Of a stretch of DNA of 64,000 nucleotides, positions 55,267-64,000 are shown one piece after another. How positions within the stretch are numbered: position 1 is the first letter of the stretch; each line of letters starts with the position of its first letter. The notes under the pieces are model-generated. The model was not told the origin of the DNA, did not search any database, and saw nothing but the letters and a program-made list of their open reading frames with translations. The DNA lies in assembly GCF_027158205.1 (NCBI RefSeq), contig NZ_JAPVLU010000016.1, forward strand, positions 62,001 through 126,000, written 5' to 3'. This DNA comes from Streptomyces sp. H39-S7. GTDB lineage: Bacteria; Actinomycetota; Actinomycetes; Streptomycetales; Streptomycetaceae. A program made the translations under genes and the position numbers.

Positions 55267-58200
55267 GTGGCCGATCGACTCACAGTCCGTGGCGCTCGCG
55301 AGCACAACCTCAAGAACGTCTCGCTCGACCTTCCCCGGGACGCGCTCATCGTGTTCACCGGGCTCTCCGGTTCGGGCAAGTCGTCCCTCGCGTTCGACAC
55401 GATCTTCGCCGAGGGGCAGCGCCGGTACGTCGAGTCGCTCTCCTCCTACGCCCGGCAGTTCCTGGGCCAGATGGACAAACCCGACGTCGACTTCATCGAG
55501 GGCCTCTCCCCGGCCGTCTCGATCGACCAGAAGTCCACGTCGCGCAACCCGCGCTCCACCGTCGGCACCATCACCGAGGTCTACGACTACCTCCGGCTGC
55601 TCTTCGCCCGGATCGGCAAGCCGCACTGCCCCGAGTGCCGCCGCCCGATCTCGCGCCAGTCGCCGCAGGCCATCGTCGACCGGGTCCTGGAACTGGAGGA
55701 GGGCAGCCGCTTCCAGGTGCTCTCCCCGCTGGTGCGCGAACGCAAGGGCGAGTTCGTCGATCTCTTCGCCGACCTGCAGACCAAGGGGTACAGCCGGGCC
55801 CGGGTGGACGGCGTGACCATCCAGCTGACCGAGCCGCCGGTGCTCAAGAAGCAGGAGAAGCACACCATCGAGGTGGTCATCGACCGCCTCACCGTCAAGG
55901 AGAGCGCCAAGCGGCGGCTGACGGACTCCGTCGAGACGGCCCTCGGGCTGGCCGGCGGCATGGTGATCCTGGACTTCATCGACCTGCCCGAGGACGACCC
56001 GCAGCGCGAGCGGATGTTCTCCGAGCACCTGTACTGCCCCTATGACGACCTGTCCTTCGAAGAGCTGGAGCCGCGCTCCTTCTCCTTCAACTCGCCCTTC
56101 GGCGCCTGCCCGCAGTGCAGCGGCATCGGCACCCGCATGGAGGTCGACCCGGAGCTGATCGTTCCGGACGAGGAGAAGTCGCTGGAGGATGGCGCGGTCG
56201 CACCGTGGTCCGGCGGGATGTCCAAGGGGTACTTCCAGCGGCTCGTCGAGGCACTCGGCGAGGAGCTCGGGTTCCGTACCGACATCCCCTGGGCCGGTCT
56301 GCCGGTCCGCGCCAAGAAGGCGCTGCTGTACGGGCACAAGACGCAGATCAAGGTGGCGTACAAGAACCGGTACGGCCGCGAGCGCGCCTACACGACCAAC
56401 TTCGAAGGCGCGATCCCCTTCGTGAAGCGGCGGCACCAGGAGTCCGAGACGGACTCCAGCCGCGAACGCTTCGAGGGCTTCATGCGCGAGGTGCCGTGCC
56501 CGACCTGTGAGGGCACCCGGCTCAAGCCGATCGTGCTGGCGGTCACCGTGCAGGGCAAGTCCATCGCCGAAGTGGCGGCGATGTCGATCAGCGACTGCGC
56601 GGACTTCCTGTCCGTGATGAAGCTGGACGCCCGGGACAAGAAGATCGCCGAGCGGGTCCTGAAGGAGGTCAACGAGCGGCTGAAGTTCCTCGTCGACGTC
56701 GGCCTGGACTACCTCTCGCTGAACCGCGCCTCGGGCAGCCTGTCCGGCGGCGAGGCCCAGCGCATCCGCCTCGCCACCCAGATCGGCTCCGGTCTGGTCG
56801 GCGTGTTGTACGTGCTGGACGAGCCGTCGATCGGCCTGCACCAGCGGGACAACCACCGGCTCATCGAGACCCTGGTGCGGCTGCGGGACCTCGGCAACAC
56901 CCTGATCGTGGTGGAGCACGACGAGGACACCATCAAGATCGCCGACTGGATCGTCGACATCGGCCCGGGCGCAGGTGAGCACGGCGGCAAGGTCGTGCAC
57001 TCGGGCTCGCTCAAGGATCTGTTGAAGAACGAGGAGTCGCTGACCGGCCAGTACCTGTCCGGCAAGCGCGTCATCCCGATGCCGGACGTCCGCCGCCCGG
57101 TCGACCGCGACCGGCAGCTGACCGTGCACGGCGCCCGCGAGCACAACCTCCAGGACATCGACGTGTCCTTCCCGCTCGGGGTGCTCACCGCCATCACCGG
57201 CGTCTCGGGGTCCGGCAAGTCGACGCTGGTCAACGACATCCTCTACACCCACCTGGCCCGCGAGCTGAACGGGGCGCGCAGCGTCCCGGGCCGCCACACC
57301 CGGGTGGACGGCGACGACCTGGTGGACAAGGTCGTGCACGTGGACCAGTCGCCGATCGGCCGCACCCCGCGTTCCAACCCGGCCACGTACACCGGTGTCT
57401 TCGACCACGTCCGCCGGCTCTTCGCCGAGACGATGGAGGCGAAGGTGCGCGGCTACCTGCCGGGCCGCTTCTCCTTCAACGTCAAGGGCGGCCGCTGCGA
57501 GAACTGCTCGGGCGACGGCACGATCAAGATCGAGATGAACTTCCTGCCGGACGTCTACGTCCCGTGCGAGGTCTGCCACGGCGCCCGCTACAACCGCGAG
57601 ACGCTGGAGGTGCACTTCAAGGGCAAGTCCATCTCCGAGGTGCTCGACATGCCGATCGAGGAGGCGCTGGACTTCTTCGAGGCCGTCCCGACGATCTCCC
57701 GCCACCTGCGCACCCTGAACGAGGTGGGGCTGGGCTACGTCCGGCTCGGACAGTCGGCGCCGACCCTCTCCGGCGGCGAGGCGCAGCGCGTCAAGCTCGC
57801 CAGCGAGCTGCAGAAGCGCTCCACCGGCCGGACGGTCTACGTCCTGGACGAGCCGACCACCGGTCTGCACTTCGAGGACATCAGCAAGCTCATCAAGGTG
57901 CTGTCGGGCCTGGTCGACAAGGGCAACACGGTCATCGTCATCGAGCACAACCTCGATGTCATCAAGACCGCAGACTGGGTCATCGACATGGGCCCCGAAG
58001 GTGGCAACGGCGGCGGTCTGGTGGTCGCCGAGGGCACGCCTGAGGACATCGCGGCCACGACGGCCAGCCACACGGGCAAGTTCCTGCGGGACATCCTCGG
58101 GGACCGGGTGAGCGACGCCGCGCCGCCGAGGAAGAAGCCTGCGGCCAAGAAGGCGACCGCGAAGAAGACCGTGGCGACGAAGGCCGTGGCGACGAAGTCG

Positions 58201-58293
58201 GCCGCGAAGAAGACCGTGGCCGCCACCGCGGCACCCGCCAAGAAGGCGGCCCCGCGCAAGAAGGCCACGGGCAGGACCGCGAGCAAGGGCTGA
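55267..58293 (+). CDS. uvrA: Excinuclease ABC subunit A
   Basis: 1008 aa, damage-recognition ATPase. Two Walker A motifs (GLSGSGKSS near 31; GVSGSGKST in the second half), ABC signatures [12 protein letters not shown] and [12 protein letters not shown], and zinc modules [21 protein letters not shown] and CENCSGDG...CEVCHG. GTG start at 55267 ([15 protein letters not shown]); an earlier GTG at 55255 is less likely. After the conserved end it carries about 50 residues rich in Lys, Ala and Thr ([18 protein letters not shown]). Confidence 0.97.
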   Translation: MADRLTVRGAREHNLKNVSLDLPRDALIVFTGLSGSGKSSLAFDTIFAEGQRRYVESLSSYARQFLGQMDKPDVDFIEGLSPAVSIDQKSTSRNPRSTVGTITEVYDYLRLLFARIGKPHCPECRRPISRQSPQAIVDRVLELEEGSRFQVLSPLVRERKGEFVDLFADLQTKGYSRARVDGVTIQLTEPPVLKKQEKHTIEVVIDRLTVKESAKRRLTDSVETALGLAGGMVILDFIDLPEDDPQRERMFSEHLYCPYDDLSFEELEPRSFSFNSPFGACPQCSGIGTRMEVDPELIVPDEEKSLEDGAVAPWSGGMSKGYFQRLVEALGEELGFRTDIPWAGLPVRAKKALLYGHKTQIKVAYKNRYGRERAYTTNFEGAIPFVKRRHQESETDSSRERFEGFMREVPCPTCEGTRLKPIVLAVTVQGKSIAEVAAMSISDCADFLSVMKLDARDKKIAERVLKEVNERLKFLVDVGLDYLSLNRASGSLSGGEAQRIRLATQIGSGLVGVLYVLDEPSIGLHQRDNHRLIETLVRLRDLGNTLIVVEHDEDTIKIADWIVDIGPGAGEHGGKVVHSGSLKDLLKNEESLTGQYLSGKRVIPMPDVRRPVDRDRQLTVHGAREHNLQDIDVSFPLGVLTAITGVSGSGKSTLVNDILYTHLARELNGARSVPGRHTRVDGDDLVDKVVHVDQSPIGRTPRSNPATYTGVFDHVRRLFAETMEAKVRGYLPGRFSFNVKGGRCENCSGDGTIKIEMNFLPDVYVPCEVCHGARYNRETLEVHFKGKSISEVLDMPIEEALDFFEAVPTISRHLRTLNEVGLGYVRLGQSAPTLSGGEAQRVKLASELQKRSTGRTVYVLDEPTTGLHFEDISKLIKVLSGLVDKGNTVIVIEHNLDVIKTADWVIDMGPEGGNGGGLVVAEGTPEDIAATTASHTGKFLRDILGDRVSDAAPPRKKPAAKKATAKKTVATKAVATKSAAKKTVAATAAPAKKAAPRKKATGRTASKG

Positions 58294-58307
58294 CAGAGGC
58301 AGGCACA

Positions 58308-58358
58308 GGAAGGGGACGTAGGGTGCTGGTCGCAAGATCAGTCCCCGCGTCCCCTTCC
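58308..58358. terminator. Stem-loop after uvrA
   Basis: Arms GGAAGGGGACG (58308-58318) and CGTCCCCTTCC (58348-58358) with a 29-base loop, starting 15 bp after the uvrA stop. Confidence 0.5.
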
Positions 58359-58382
58359 GCGTTCTGAGCCTGGAGCAGCCCC

Positions 58383-58802
58383 ATGACCGAACCGCACGCC
58401 GCCTGCCGCCGTACCGTCCTGCGCAGCGCGGCTTTCGCCGGAGTCGCCGGCCTGGGTCTCACGGCCTGCGGCGGATCCGGCAAGGACGACGCGGCGGCCA
58501 CCGAGCCCGTCACGCTCGGGCCGGCCACCGACGTCGCCGTCGGCGGCGCCAGGCTCTACCGCGACGGCAAGGTCGTGGTCTCCCAGCCCACCCAGGGCGC
58601 CTACAAGGCGTTCAGTGCCGTGTGCACCCACGCCGGCTGCGTGGTGGACAAGGTCGAGGACGGGATCATCTCCTGCCCCTGCCACGGCAGCACCTTCAAC
58701 GCGACGACCGGCGCGGTCGTCCAGGGCCCGGCGACCGAACCGCTGCCCGCGGTCGTGGTACGCGTCGAGGGCGGCAAGCTGATCAAGAGCCCGAAGGCCT
58801 GA
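58383..58802 (+). CDS. Tat-exported Rieske 2Fe-2S lipoprotein
   Basis: 139 aa. [24 protein letters not shown] combines a twin-arginine signal with a lipobox (LTAC, Cys29), so a folded Fe-S protein would be exported and lipid-anchored. Rieske ligands: Cys81 and His83 in CTHAGC, Cys98 and His101 in CPCHGSTF, with Cys86 and Cys100 for the disulfide. It differs from the QcrA subunit by its small size. Redox partner unknown. Stands alone between uvrA and terC. Confidence 0.9.
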   Translation: MTEPHAACRRTVLRSAAFAGVAGLGLTACGGSGKDDAAATEPVTLGPATDVAVGGARLYRDGKVVVSQPTQGAYKAFSAVCTHAGCVVDKVEDGIISCPCHGSTFNATTGAVVQGPATEPLPAVVVRVEGGKLIKSPKA

Positions 58803-58825
58803 CACCCGCCATGGGTGTCAGGCCT
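58795..58825. terminator. Bidirectional terminator between the Rieske gene and terC
   Basis: Perfect 13-base arms AGGCCTGACACCC/GGGTGTCAGGCCT with a 5-base loop. The left arm covers the Rieske stop codon. Confidence 0.8.
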
Positions 58826-58838
58826 CGGCAACCGCGCG

Positions 58839-59819
58839 TCACGCGTCGATGCTGTCCTTCTCCGCCGTTTCGGCCGCCGCCTGCTTCTTGGAGGCGATCA
58901 GGCTGGTGACGGTGGTGACCGCGAGCACGGCCACGATGACACCCAGCGAGACGGGGATGGAGATCTCCGGGACGTGCACCCCGGACTCGTGCATCGCGTG
59001 CAGGACCAGCTTCACGCCGATGAAGCCGAGGATGACCGACAGCCCGTAGGAGAGGTGGACCAGCTTCTTGAGCAGTCCGCCGATCAGGAAGTAGAGCTGG
59101 CGCAGACCCATCAGCGCGAAGGCGTTGGCCGTGAAGACGATGTACGGGTCCTGGGTGAGGCCGAAGATCGCCGGGATGGAGTCGAGCGCGAACAGGACGT
59201 CCGTGGTGCCGATCGCCAGCATGACGACGAGCATCGGCGTCATCAGGCGCTTGCCGTTCTCGACGATGAACAGCTTCGTGCCGTGGTACTTGTCGGTGGA
59301 CGGAACGCGCCTCTCGACGAGCTTGAGGAGCTTGTTCTCCTCGAACTCCTCGTCCTCCGGGTCGGCCAGCGCCTCCTTGATGAGCTTCCACGCGGTCCAG
59401 ATCAGGAACGCGCCGAAGATGTAGAAGACCCAGGAGAAGTTGGCGATGATCGCGGCGCCGCCGGCGATGAAGACCGCGCGCAGCACCAGGGCGATCAGGA
59501 CGCCGACGAGCAGCACCCGCTGCTGGTACTTCGTCGGCACCGCGAACTTCGACATGATCAGGACGAAGACGAAGAGGTTGTCGACGCTCAGCGACTTCTC
59601 GGTGATGAACCCCGCGAAGAACTCACCGGCGGGCTGACCGCCCGCGAAGAGCGCCAGACCGAGCCCGAAGAGGGCGGCCAGGACGATCCAGACGACCGTC
59701 CAGATTGCCGCTTCCTTGATGGTGACGTCGTGCGGCTTGCGTCCGATGAGGAAGTCGACGGCGATCAGGGCACACAGACCCGCGATGGTCAGGGCCCACA
59801 TGTTCAAGGAAACATCCAC
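58839..59819 (-). CDS. terC: TerC-family integral membrane protein
   Basis: 326 aa, about nine membrane helices. The Asp-bearing motifs KSLSVDNLFVFVLIMSKFAVP and TTDVLFALDSIPAIFGLTQDPYIVFTANAFALMGLRQLYFL define TerC proteins, linked to tellurite resistance and, in homologues, to manganese export or metal supply to exported enzymes. GTG start with GGAGG partly caught in a leader hairpin. TerD-type genes follow upstream on the same strand. Confidence 0.92.
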   Translation of the reverse strand: MDVSLNMWALTIAGLCALIAVDFLIGRKPHDVTIKEAAIWTVVWIVLAALFGLGLALFAGGQPAGEFFAGFITEKSLSVDNLFVFVLIMSKFAVPTKYQQRVLLVGVLIALVLRAVFIAGGAAIIANFSWVFYIFGAFLIWTAWKLIKEALADPEDEEFEENKLLKLVERRVPSTDKYHGTKLFIVENGKRLMTPMLVVMLAIGTTDVLFALDSIPAIFGLTQDPYIVFTANAFALMGLRQLYFLIGGLLKKLVHLSYGLSVILGFIGVKLVLHAMHESGVHVPEISIPVSLGVIVAVLAVTTVTSLIASKKQAAAETAEKDSIDA

Positions 59820-59826
59820 TGCGCCT

Positions 59827-59860
59827 CCGGTAGTTCACTACGAACAGTGAACGGTACCGG
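59827..59860 (-). promoter_or_regulatory. Leader hairpin overlapping the terC ribosome site
   Basis: On the transcript CCGGTA-CC-GTTCACT-GTTCGT-AGTGAAC-TACCGG forms a stem with one two-base bulge. The last GG of the 3' arm is the first GG of the GGAGG site, so folding would hide part of it. Confidence 0.5.
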
Positions 59861-59921
59861 AATGCCCAAGGGATGGCAAAGACAGGGTCAAAATCGCAGG
59901 TCAAAGGCCTTTGCCAAACGG

Positions 59922-61763
59922 TCAGCGACCAAAGGCCTGCCGAGCTGCCGCGACCTGACGGAGGACCTGGGGCACCACCTGACTACCCGGAGGTACGAGC
60001 AGCGGCTCATACGTCCAGGCGTGGCCGACCCAGGGGTCCGCCAGGTGGTCCTCGGGGGTGGAGGTGAGCCGCATCAGGGACCGCCACAGCGGGTCGAGGA
60101 CCGGGCCGTACGCCCGTGCGTCGTCCCGGTCGGCCACCATCAGCAGGTGCACACCGACCGAGGGCCCCTCGTCGGCGAGGTAGCGCAACTGGTTGACGGT
60201 GCGGTCGTCGAAGCCGTACGGGAAGTCATTGACGATCAGCAGTTGCTCGGCGGTGTCCAGGTCCACCGGCAGCGAGTCGGGGGCGCCGGCCCGCATGGCC
60301 ATCTGCACCAGGTCCACCCGCTCGGTCATCCTGCCGATCAGCGCGGCCACCCCGGCCGCGCCGGCGGCGGGCGGCACGCGCAGCGTCCCCGACGAGGTCA
60401 GCGGAGTGAGCGCGGTGGCGCCGGTGCCGGCCGGGTCGATCACGTGCACCGAGAAGTCGCCGACCGGGTACGAGGCGAGCAGCCGGGCCGCGATGGTGAC
60501 CGCGATCTCCATGGCCACGCGCCGGTCCTGGGAGCTGTCGATCCACAGACCGCGCTCCAGCGGCAGCCTGACCAGCAGCGGGATCCGCAGTTCCGGGGTC
60601 TCGGGCAGATGCAGGTTGCCGAGCCTGACGGCCATCGGCACTTCCATGGGCACCGTGTAGCCGTGCCAGACCGGGCTCTCCCAGCCGGCGTACGGCGGCG
60701 GCAGCGCCGGTTCGACGACCTCTGACTCGGCGCGCAGTTGCGCCAGGTCCCGGTCGAGCACGGCACGGGCCTGGTCCGTCAGGTCGGCCTGTTTGGCGCG
60801 CGCCTGGTCCCGGGCGGCGTCGGCGGCCGGTCCAACGCGGGTGCGCGGGTCGGCCAGCAGCCGGTCCAGTTCCTGGTCCAGCCGGGACTCGGCGAAGTCG
60901 ACCGAGCTGCGGTAGGAGGCGGTGGTGCGGGCCAGGTCCTCGAACATGCCCCAGACCTGGTTGTAGAGGCGCTCCTCCATCGTCCAGCCGCTGGCGTCGC
61001 CGGCGACGGGCTGGGGGGCGCCTGCCGGGGGCGCGGAGTCGGCCGGGTGGCCGGCCGGAGTGTCGGATGCCCGCCGGGCCTGCGGGGGCGGGGCGGTGTG
61101 CCGCCGGGGGTGCTGGTAGCTGATCGGGCCGTCGGCGGGCGGGGACGGGGCGCCCGCGGGCTGCTGCGGCCGGGGCGGCGGGGTGACCGAGCGGGCCAGC
61201 CCCGTCGCCACCGCGTCATGGATGGCGGCGGCGAGCCCGGCCGCCTCCGGGAGGCCCTGGTCGAGCAGCATCGCGGACAGACCGCCCGCGTACCCCTGGC
61301 CGACCGCGCGGACCTTCCACGCGCCCTGCCTGCGGTAGAGCTCGACGGCGACGACCGCGGTCTCCGGGCCGAGCCCGGTGATGGTGAATCCCGCGACCTC
61401 GGCCCCGTCCGGCGTGGTGACCGCGACATGCGGAGCGGCCACCACGCCGAAGGAGGCCGGAACACCGGCCGCGGGGGGAAGCGCGAGCAGCACATGGACC
61501 CGGTGGACGTCCTCGGAGAGGGCGCCCAGGTCCACCGCGAGCCGGTGGGAGGCGGCGGCCTGCTGGGACACCTCGAGGCCGGGCAGGTGCGGCGATCCGG
61601 GGTGGGCGATCGACTCGGTGCCGCTCACACGCCCCTGCTCGTCACCCAGGGTGGCCACGGCCACCACCGGCGTGCCCGCCGTCACCCGGATCTCCAGACG
61701 GCCGGCGCCCTCGGGCCCGGCCGGGAGTGGATGATTCTGTCCCCGGACCAGCTCGGCAGCCAT
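59922..61763 (-). CDS. TerD domain fused to an FtsK-like domain without a P-loop
   Basis: 613 aa. Residues 1-170 are TerD-like (FTITGLGPETAVVAVELYRRQGAWKVRAVGQGYAGGL closely matches the double TerD protein at 4.7 kb). Then come a Pro-rich linker (about 194-255) and a helical segment rich in Ala, Asp and Arg (263-345). The C-terminal domain is laid out like FtsK/SpoIIIE ATPases: RIPLLVRLPLERGLWIDSSQDRR sits where the P-loop should be, and EQLLIVNDFPYGFDD resembles Walker B. The GxxxxGK[ST] motif is absent, so it is probably catalytically dead. Start at 61763 behind GGGGGG. Confidence 0.75.
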   Translation of the reverse strand: MAAELVRGQNHPLPAGPEGAGRLEIRVTAGTPVVAVATLGDEQGRVSGTESIAHPGSPHLPGLEVSQQAAASHRLAVDLGALSEDVHRVHVLLALPPAAGVPASFGVVAAPHVAVTTPDGAEVAGFTITGLGPETAVVAVELYRRQGAWKVRAVGQGYAGGLSAMLLDQGLPEAAGLAAAIHDAVATGLARSVTPPPRPQQPAGAPSPPADGPISYQHPRRHTAPPPQARRASDTPAGHPADSAPPAGAPQPVAGDASGWTMEERLYNQVWGMFEDLARTTASYRSSVDFAESRLDQELDRLLADPRTRVGPAADAARDQARAKQADLTDQARAVLDRDLAQLRAESEVVEPALPPPYAGWESPVWHGYTVPMEVPMAVRLGNLHLPETPELRIPLLVRLPLERGLWIDSSQDRRVAMEIAVTIAARLLASYPVGDFSVHVIDPAGTGATALTPLTSSGTLRVPPAAGAAGVAALIGRMTERVDLVQMAMRAGAPDSLPVDLDTAEQLLIVNDFPYGFDDRTVNQLRYLADEGPSVGVHLLMVADRDDARAYGPVLDPLWRSLMRLTSTPEDHLADPWVGHAWTYEPLLVPPGSQVVPQVLRQVAAARQAFGR

Positions 61764-61807
61764 GCCGCCACCCCCCATTGGTGTTGTACGCGCCGTGCTT
61801 GTGACGC

Positions 61808-61857
61808 GCGTGGTGCTGTTGTGCGTGTGGTGCTGTCGTGCGTGTGGTACTGGTCGT
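61808..61857. repeat. GT-rich tandem repeats between the two TerD-type genes
   Basis: Three imperfect units of 15, 17 and 18 bp beginning GCGTG (61808, 61823, 61840), in the 5' region of the TerD-FtsK-like gene. The strand is strongly biased to G and T. Confidence 0.6.
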
Positions 61858-61890
61858 TCTCGTACTGCCGTGGTGCTGTGGTGCCGTGTG

Positions 61891-62469
61891 TCAGAGCGCC
61901 GGAAGGATCGACGGCATCAGGTCCTGGAACGTACGGCCCGCGGCCGGTGTCCCGATGGCGGTCATCGACCAGCCGCTGCCCGCGCGCTGCACCTTCGCCA
62001 TGATCTGCGCGGTGTACTGTCCGCCGCCGGTCAGGGTGTAGCGGGCCAGCTCCTGGCCGTTGGTCTCGTCGACGAGGCGGCAGAACGCGTTCTGCACCTC
62101 GGCGAAGGTCTGCCCGGTGAACGAGTTCACCGTGAAGACGATCTGGTCGATGTGGACCGGCACCCGCTGCAGGTCGACCAGGATCGACTCGTCGTCGCCA
62201 CCCTGGCCGGCGCCGCCGACCACGTTGTCGCCGGTGTGCCGGACGGAACCGTCGTCGCTGACCAGGTGCCGGAAGAACACCACGTCCACCGGCTGCTTGT
62301 CGGCGAAGAGCACCGCCGACGCGTCAAGGTCGATCTCCCGGGTGCGGCTGCCGAACAGCCCACGGCGGGGCGCGGCCTGCCAGCCGAGCCCCATCCGAAC
62401 GGCCGTCAGCGTCCCCCCGTCGGACTTGGTAAGGCTGATCTGCTGGCCCTTGGTCATGTTGACCGTCAC
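61891..62469 (-). CDS. TerD-family protein
   Basis: 192 aa, a single TerD domain: MTKGQQISLTKSDGGTLTAVRMGLGWQ, REIDLDASAVLFADKQPVDVVFFRHLVSDDGSVRHTGDN, GGDDESILVDLQRVPVHIDQIVFTVNSFTGQTFAEVQNAFCRLVDE. HTGDN and GGDDE carry the calcium-binding Asp residues. Standard length. GTG start behind AGGGG. Just upstream of the TerD-FtsK-like gene and probably expressed with it. Cytosolic. Confidence 0.9.
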   Translation of the reverse strand: MTVNMTKGQQISLTKSDGGTLTAVRMGLGWQAAPRRGLFGSRTREIDLDASAVLFADKQPVDVVFFRHLVSDDGSVRHTGDNVVGGAGQGGDDESILVDLQRVPVHIDQIVFTVNSFTGQTFAEVQNAFCRLVDETNGQELARYTLTGGGQYTAQIMAKVQRAGSGWSMTAIGTPAAGRTFQDLMPSILPAL

Positions 62470-62562
62470 GCGCTGTCCCCTCTCACCCGTCACCGGACTG
62501 TGTGCGGTTGTCCCGCACCCTAACAAGACGCTGGGACAGCGCACCCCGGTTCGCTTCGAGGG

Positions 62563-64000
62563 CTACGCGATACCGGCCTCGCGCATCTGGCGCAGCTCCT
62601 TCTTCAAGTCCCCCAACTCGTCGCGGAGCCGGCCCGCGATCTCGAACTTCAGCTCGGCCGCCGCGGCGTGCATCTGCGCGGTGAGCTCGGCGATCAGGTC
62701 CGCCAACTCCTCGGCCGGCAGGCTCTTGGACACCCGCTTGCCGCCCGCCTTGGAGGACAGTCCCGGTACCGGGGCCTTGCCCCGCGAGCGCTGCCTGCCG
62801 GAGCCCAGCAGCTCCTCGGTGTCCGCGTCCTCGCGCGCGAACGAGTCGAGGATGCCCGCGATCTTCTTGCGGAGCGGCTGCGGGTCGATGCCGTGCTCGG
62901 TGTTGTAGGCGACCTGCTTCGCACGGCGCCGGCTGGTCTCGTCGATGGCCTGAGCCATCGCGGGGGTGATCGTGTCGGCGTACATGTGGACCTCGCCGGA
63001 CACGTTGCGCGCCGCACGGCCGATGGTCTGGATCAGGGAGGTGCCCGAGCGCAGGAAGCCCTGCTTGTCCGCGTCCAGGATCGCGACCAGCGACACCTCG
63101 GGAAGGTCCAGGCCCTCGCGGAGCAGGTTGATGCCGACCAGCACGTCGTACTCGCCGGCCCGCAGCTCGCTCAGCAGCTCCATCCGGCGCAGCGTGTCGA
63201 TGTCACTGTGCAGGTACCGCACCTGGATGCCCAGTTCCAGCATGTAGTCGGTGAGGTCCTCCGACATCTTCTTCGTGAGGGTGGTGACCAGCACCCTCTC
63301 GTTCCGCTCGGTGCGCAGCCGGATCTCGTGCACCAGGTCGTCGATCTGCCCTTCGGTGGGCTTGACGATGACCTGCGGGTCGACCAGTCCGGTCGGGCGG
63401 ATGATCTGCTCGACCGCACCGTCGCCGCGCGACAGCTCGTACTTGCCGGGGGTCGCCGACAGGTAGACGGTCTGGCCGATGCGCTCCAGGAACTCCTCCC
63501 ACTTCAGCGGGCGGTTGTCCATCGCCGACGGCAGCCGGAAGCCGTGGTCGACCAGGGTGCGCTTGCGGGAGGCATCACCCTCGTACATGGCGCCGATCTG
63601 CGGCACGGTGACGTGCGACTCGTCGATGACCAGGAGGAAGTCCTCCGGGAAGTAGTCGATGAGGGTGTTCGGGGCGGTGCCCGCCTCACGGCCGTCCATG
63701 TGCCGCGAGTAGTTCTCGATCCCGGAGCAGCTGCCGATCTGGCGCATCATCTCGATGTCGTACGTGGTCCGCATGCGCAGCCGCTGGGCCTCCAGCAGCT
63801 TGCCCTGCTTCTCCATCGTCGCGAGGGTCGTCTCCAGCTCCTTCTCGATCCCCGCGACGGCGCGCTCCATGCGCTCCGGCCCCGCCACGTAGTGGGTCGC
63901 CGGGAAGACGTACATCTCCCGGTCGTCGCTGATGACCTCGCCGGTGAGCGGGTGGAGGGTGGACATCGCCTCGATCTCGTCACCGAACATCTCGATGCGG
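62563..64000 (-). CDS. uvrB: Excinuclease ABC subunit B (3' part, runs off the edge)
   Basis: About 479 residues to the stop; the N-terminal helicase motif I and beta-hairpin lie beyond the window. Seen: [123 protein letters not shown], and the C-terminal UVR motif ([22 protein letters not shown]). It partners UvrA and UvrC encoded in this window. Confidence 0.97.
   Translation of the reverse strand, partial: RIEMFGDEIEAMSTLHPLTGEVISDDREMYVFPATHYVAGPERMERAVAGIEKELETTLATMEKQGKLLEAQRLRMRTTYDIEMMRQIGSCSGIENYSRHMDGREAGTAPNTLIDYFPEDFLLVIDESHVTVPQIGAMYEGDASRKRTLVDHGFRLPSAMDNRPLKWEEFLERIGQTVYLSATPGKYELSRGDGAVEQIIRPTGLVDPQVIVKPTEGQIDDLVHEIRLRTERNERVLVTTLTKKMSEDLTDYMLELGIQVRYLHSDIDTLRRMELLSELRAGEYDVLVGINLLREGLDLPEVSLVAILDADKQGFLRSGTSLIQTIGRAARNVSGEVHMYADTITPAMAQAIDETSRRRAKQVAYNTEHGIDPQPLRKKIAGILDSFAREDADTEELLGSGRQRSRGKAPVPGLSSKAGGKRVSKSLPAEELADLIAELTAQMHAAAAELKFEIAGRLRDELGDLKKELRQMREAGIA

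Noticed and set aside
55246..58335. A long leftward open frame opposite uvrA
   Set aside because: Same reason; uvrA motifs are complete on the plus strand.
59820..59921. A yybP-ykoY type manganese riboswitch before terC
   Set aside because: The leader is short and holds only one bulged stem. I do not see the two-helix core of that riboswitch.

Overview
The window is a stretch of streptomycete chromosome (Streptomyces or a very close relative). Third codon positions are almost all G or C, many starts are GTG or TTG, and the gene order is one I know from Streptomyces: dapD, the suf operon led by sufR, ctaA/ctaB, tkt-tal-zwf-opcA-pgl, pgi, secG-tpiA-pgk-gap, whiA-yvcK-rapZ-uvrC, uvrA and uvrB. 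I saw no rRNA, tRNA, insertion sequence, prophage or CRISPR array. The window looks like stable core chromosome with small accessory inserts.

Layout. 1-4.6 kb: a membrane-anchored protein, then a uronate-oxidation locus. kdgD and a possible glycosidase read left and a uronate dehydrogenase reads right, from a divergent promoter region carrying two matching operator-like boxes. 4.7-11.4 kb: a double TerD protein, a Tat-exported PhoX phosphatase, an acidic protein of unknown role and a secreted nuclease/phosphatase. 11.4-15 kb: dapD, an SMR efflux gene with its TetR partner, and a secreted propeller-like protein. 15-21.8 kb: the suf operon (sufR-B-D-Rieske-C-S-U-T, all leftward), with a CAAC-N6-GTTG operator on the sufR start and an iron-box-like palindrome just upstream. 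22-28.6 kb: an ABC exporter, a Tat-exported pectin-lyase-like protein, ctaA, an amidohydrolase, a small conserved protein and ctaB.

29-45.7 kb is central carbon metabolism. tkt, tal, zwf, opcA and pgl read right. pgi reads left against them across a strong shared hairpin. gap, pgk, tpiA and secG form a leftward operon. Between these blocks lies an amino-sugar-like module: an RpiR-type regulator diverging from a BadF-type sugar kinase and a SIS-domain protein. An RbpA-family RNA polymerase binding protein follows. 45.9-50.9 kb: uvrC, rapZ, yvcK and whiA as a tight leftward operon. 51-53.6 kb: a secreted papain-like protease next to a membrane-anchored secreted protein, divergent from an HTH regulator, with repeated GTGAAC elements between. 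53.6-64 kb: a metallo-beta-lactamase-fold hydrolase, a mycothiol-dependent isomerase-like protein, uvrA, a Rieske lipoprotein, terC, a TerD protein fused to what looks like a dead P-loop ATPase, a plain TerD protein and the 3' part of uvrB.

The core genes link glycolysis, the oxidative and non-oxidative pentose phosphate pathways, Fe-S cluster assembly, haem A synthesis and excision repair. The less explained parts are the TerD/TerC group, the papain-like protease locus and the uronate locus with its paired operators. Several genes (dapD, ctaA, sufR) have a -10 box six or seven bases before the start codon and appear to be leaderless.
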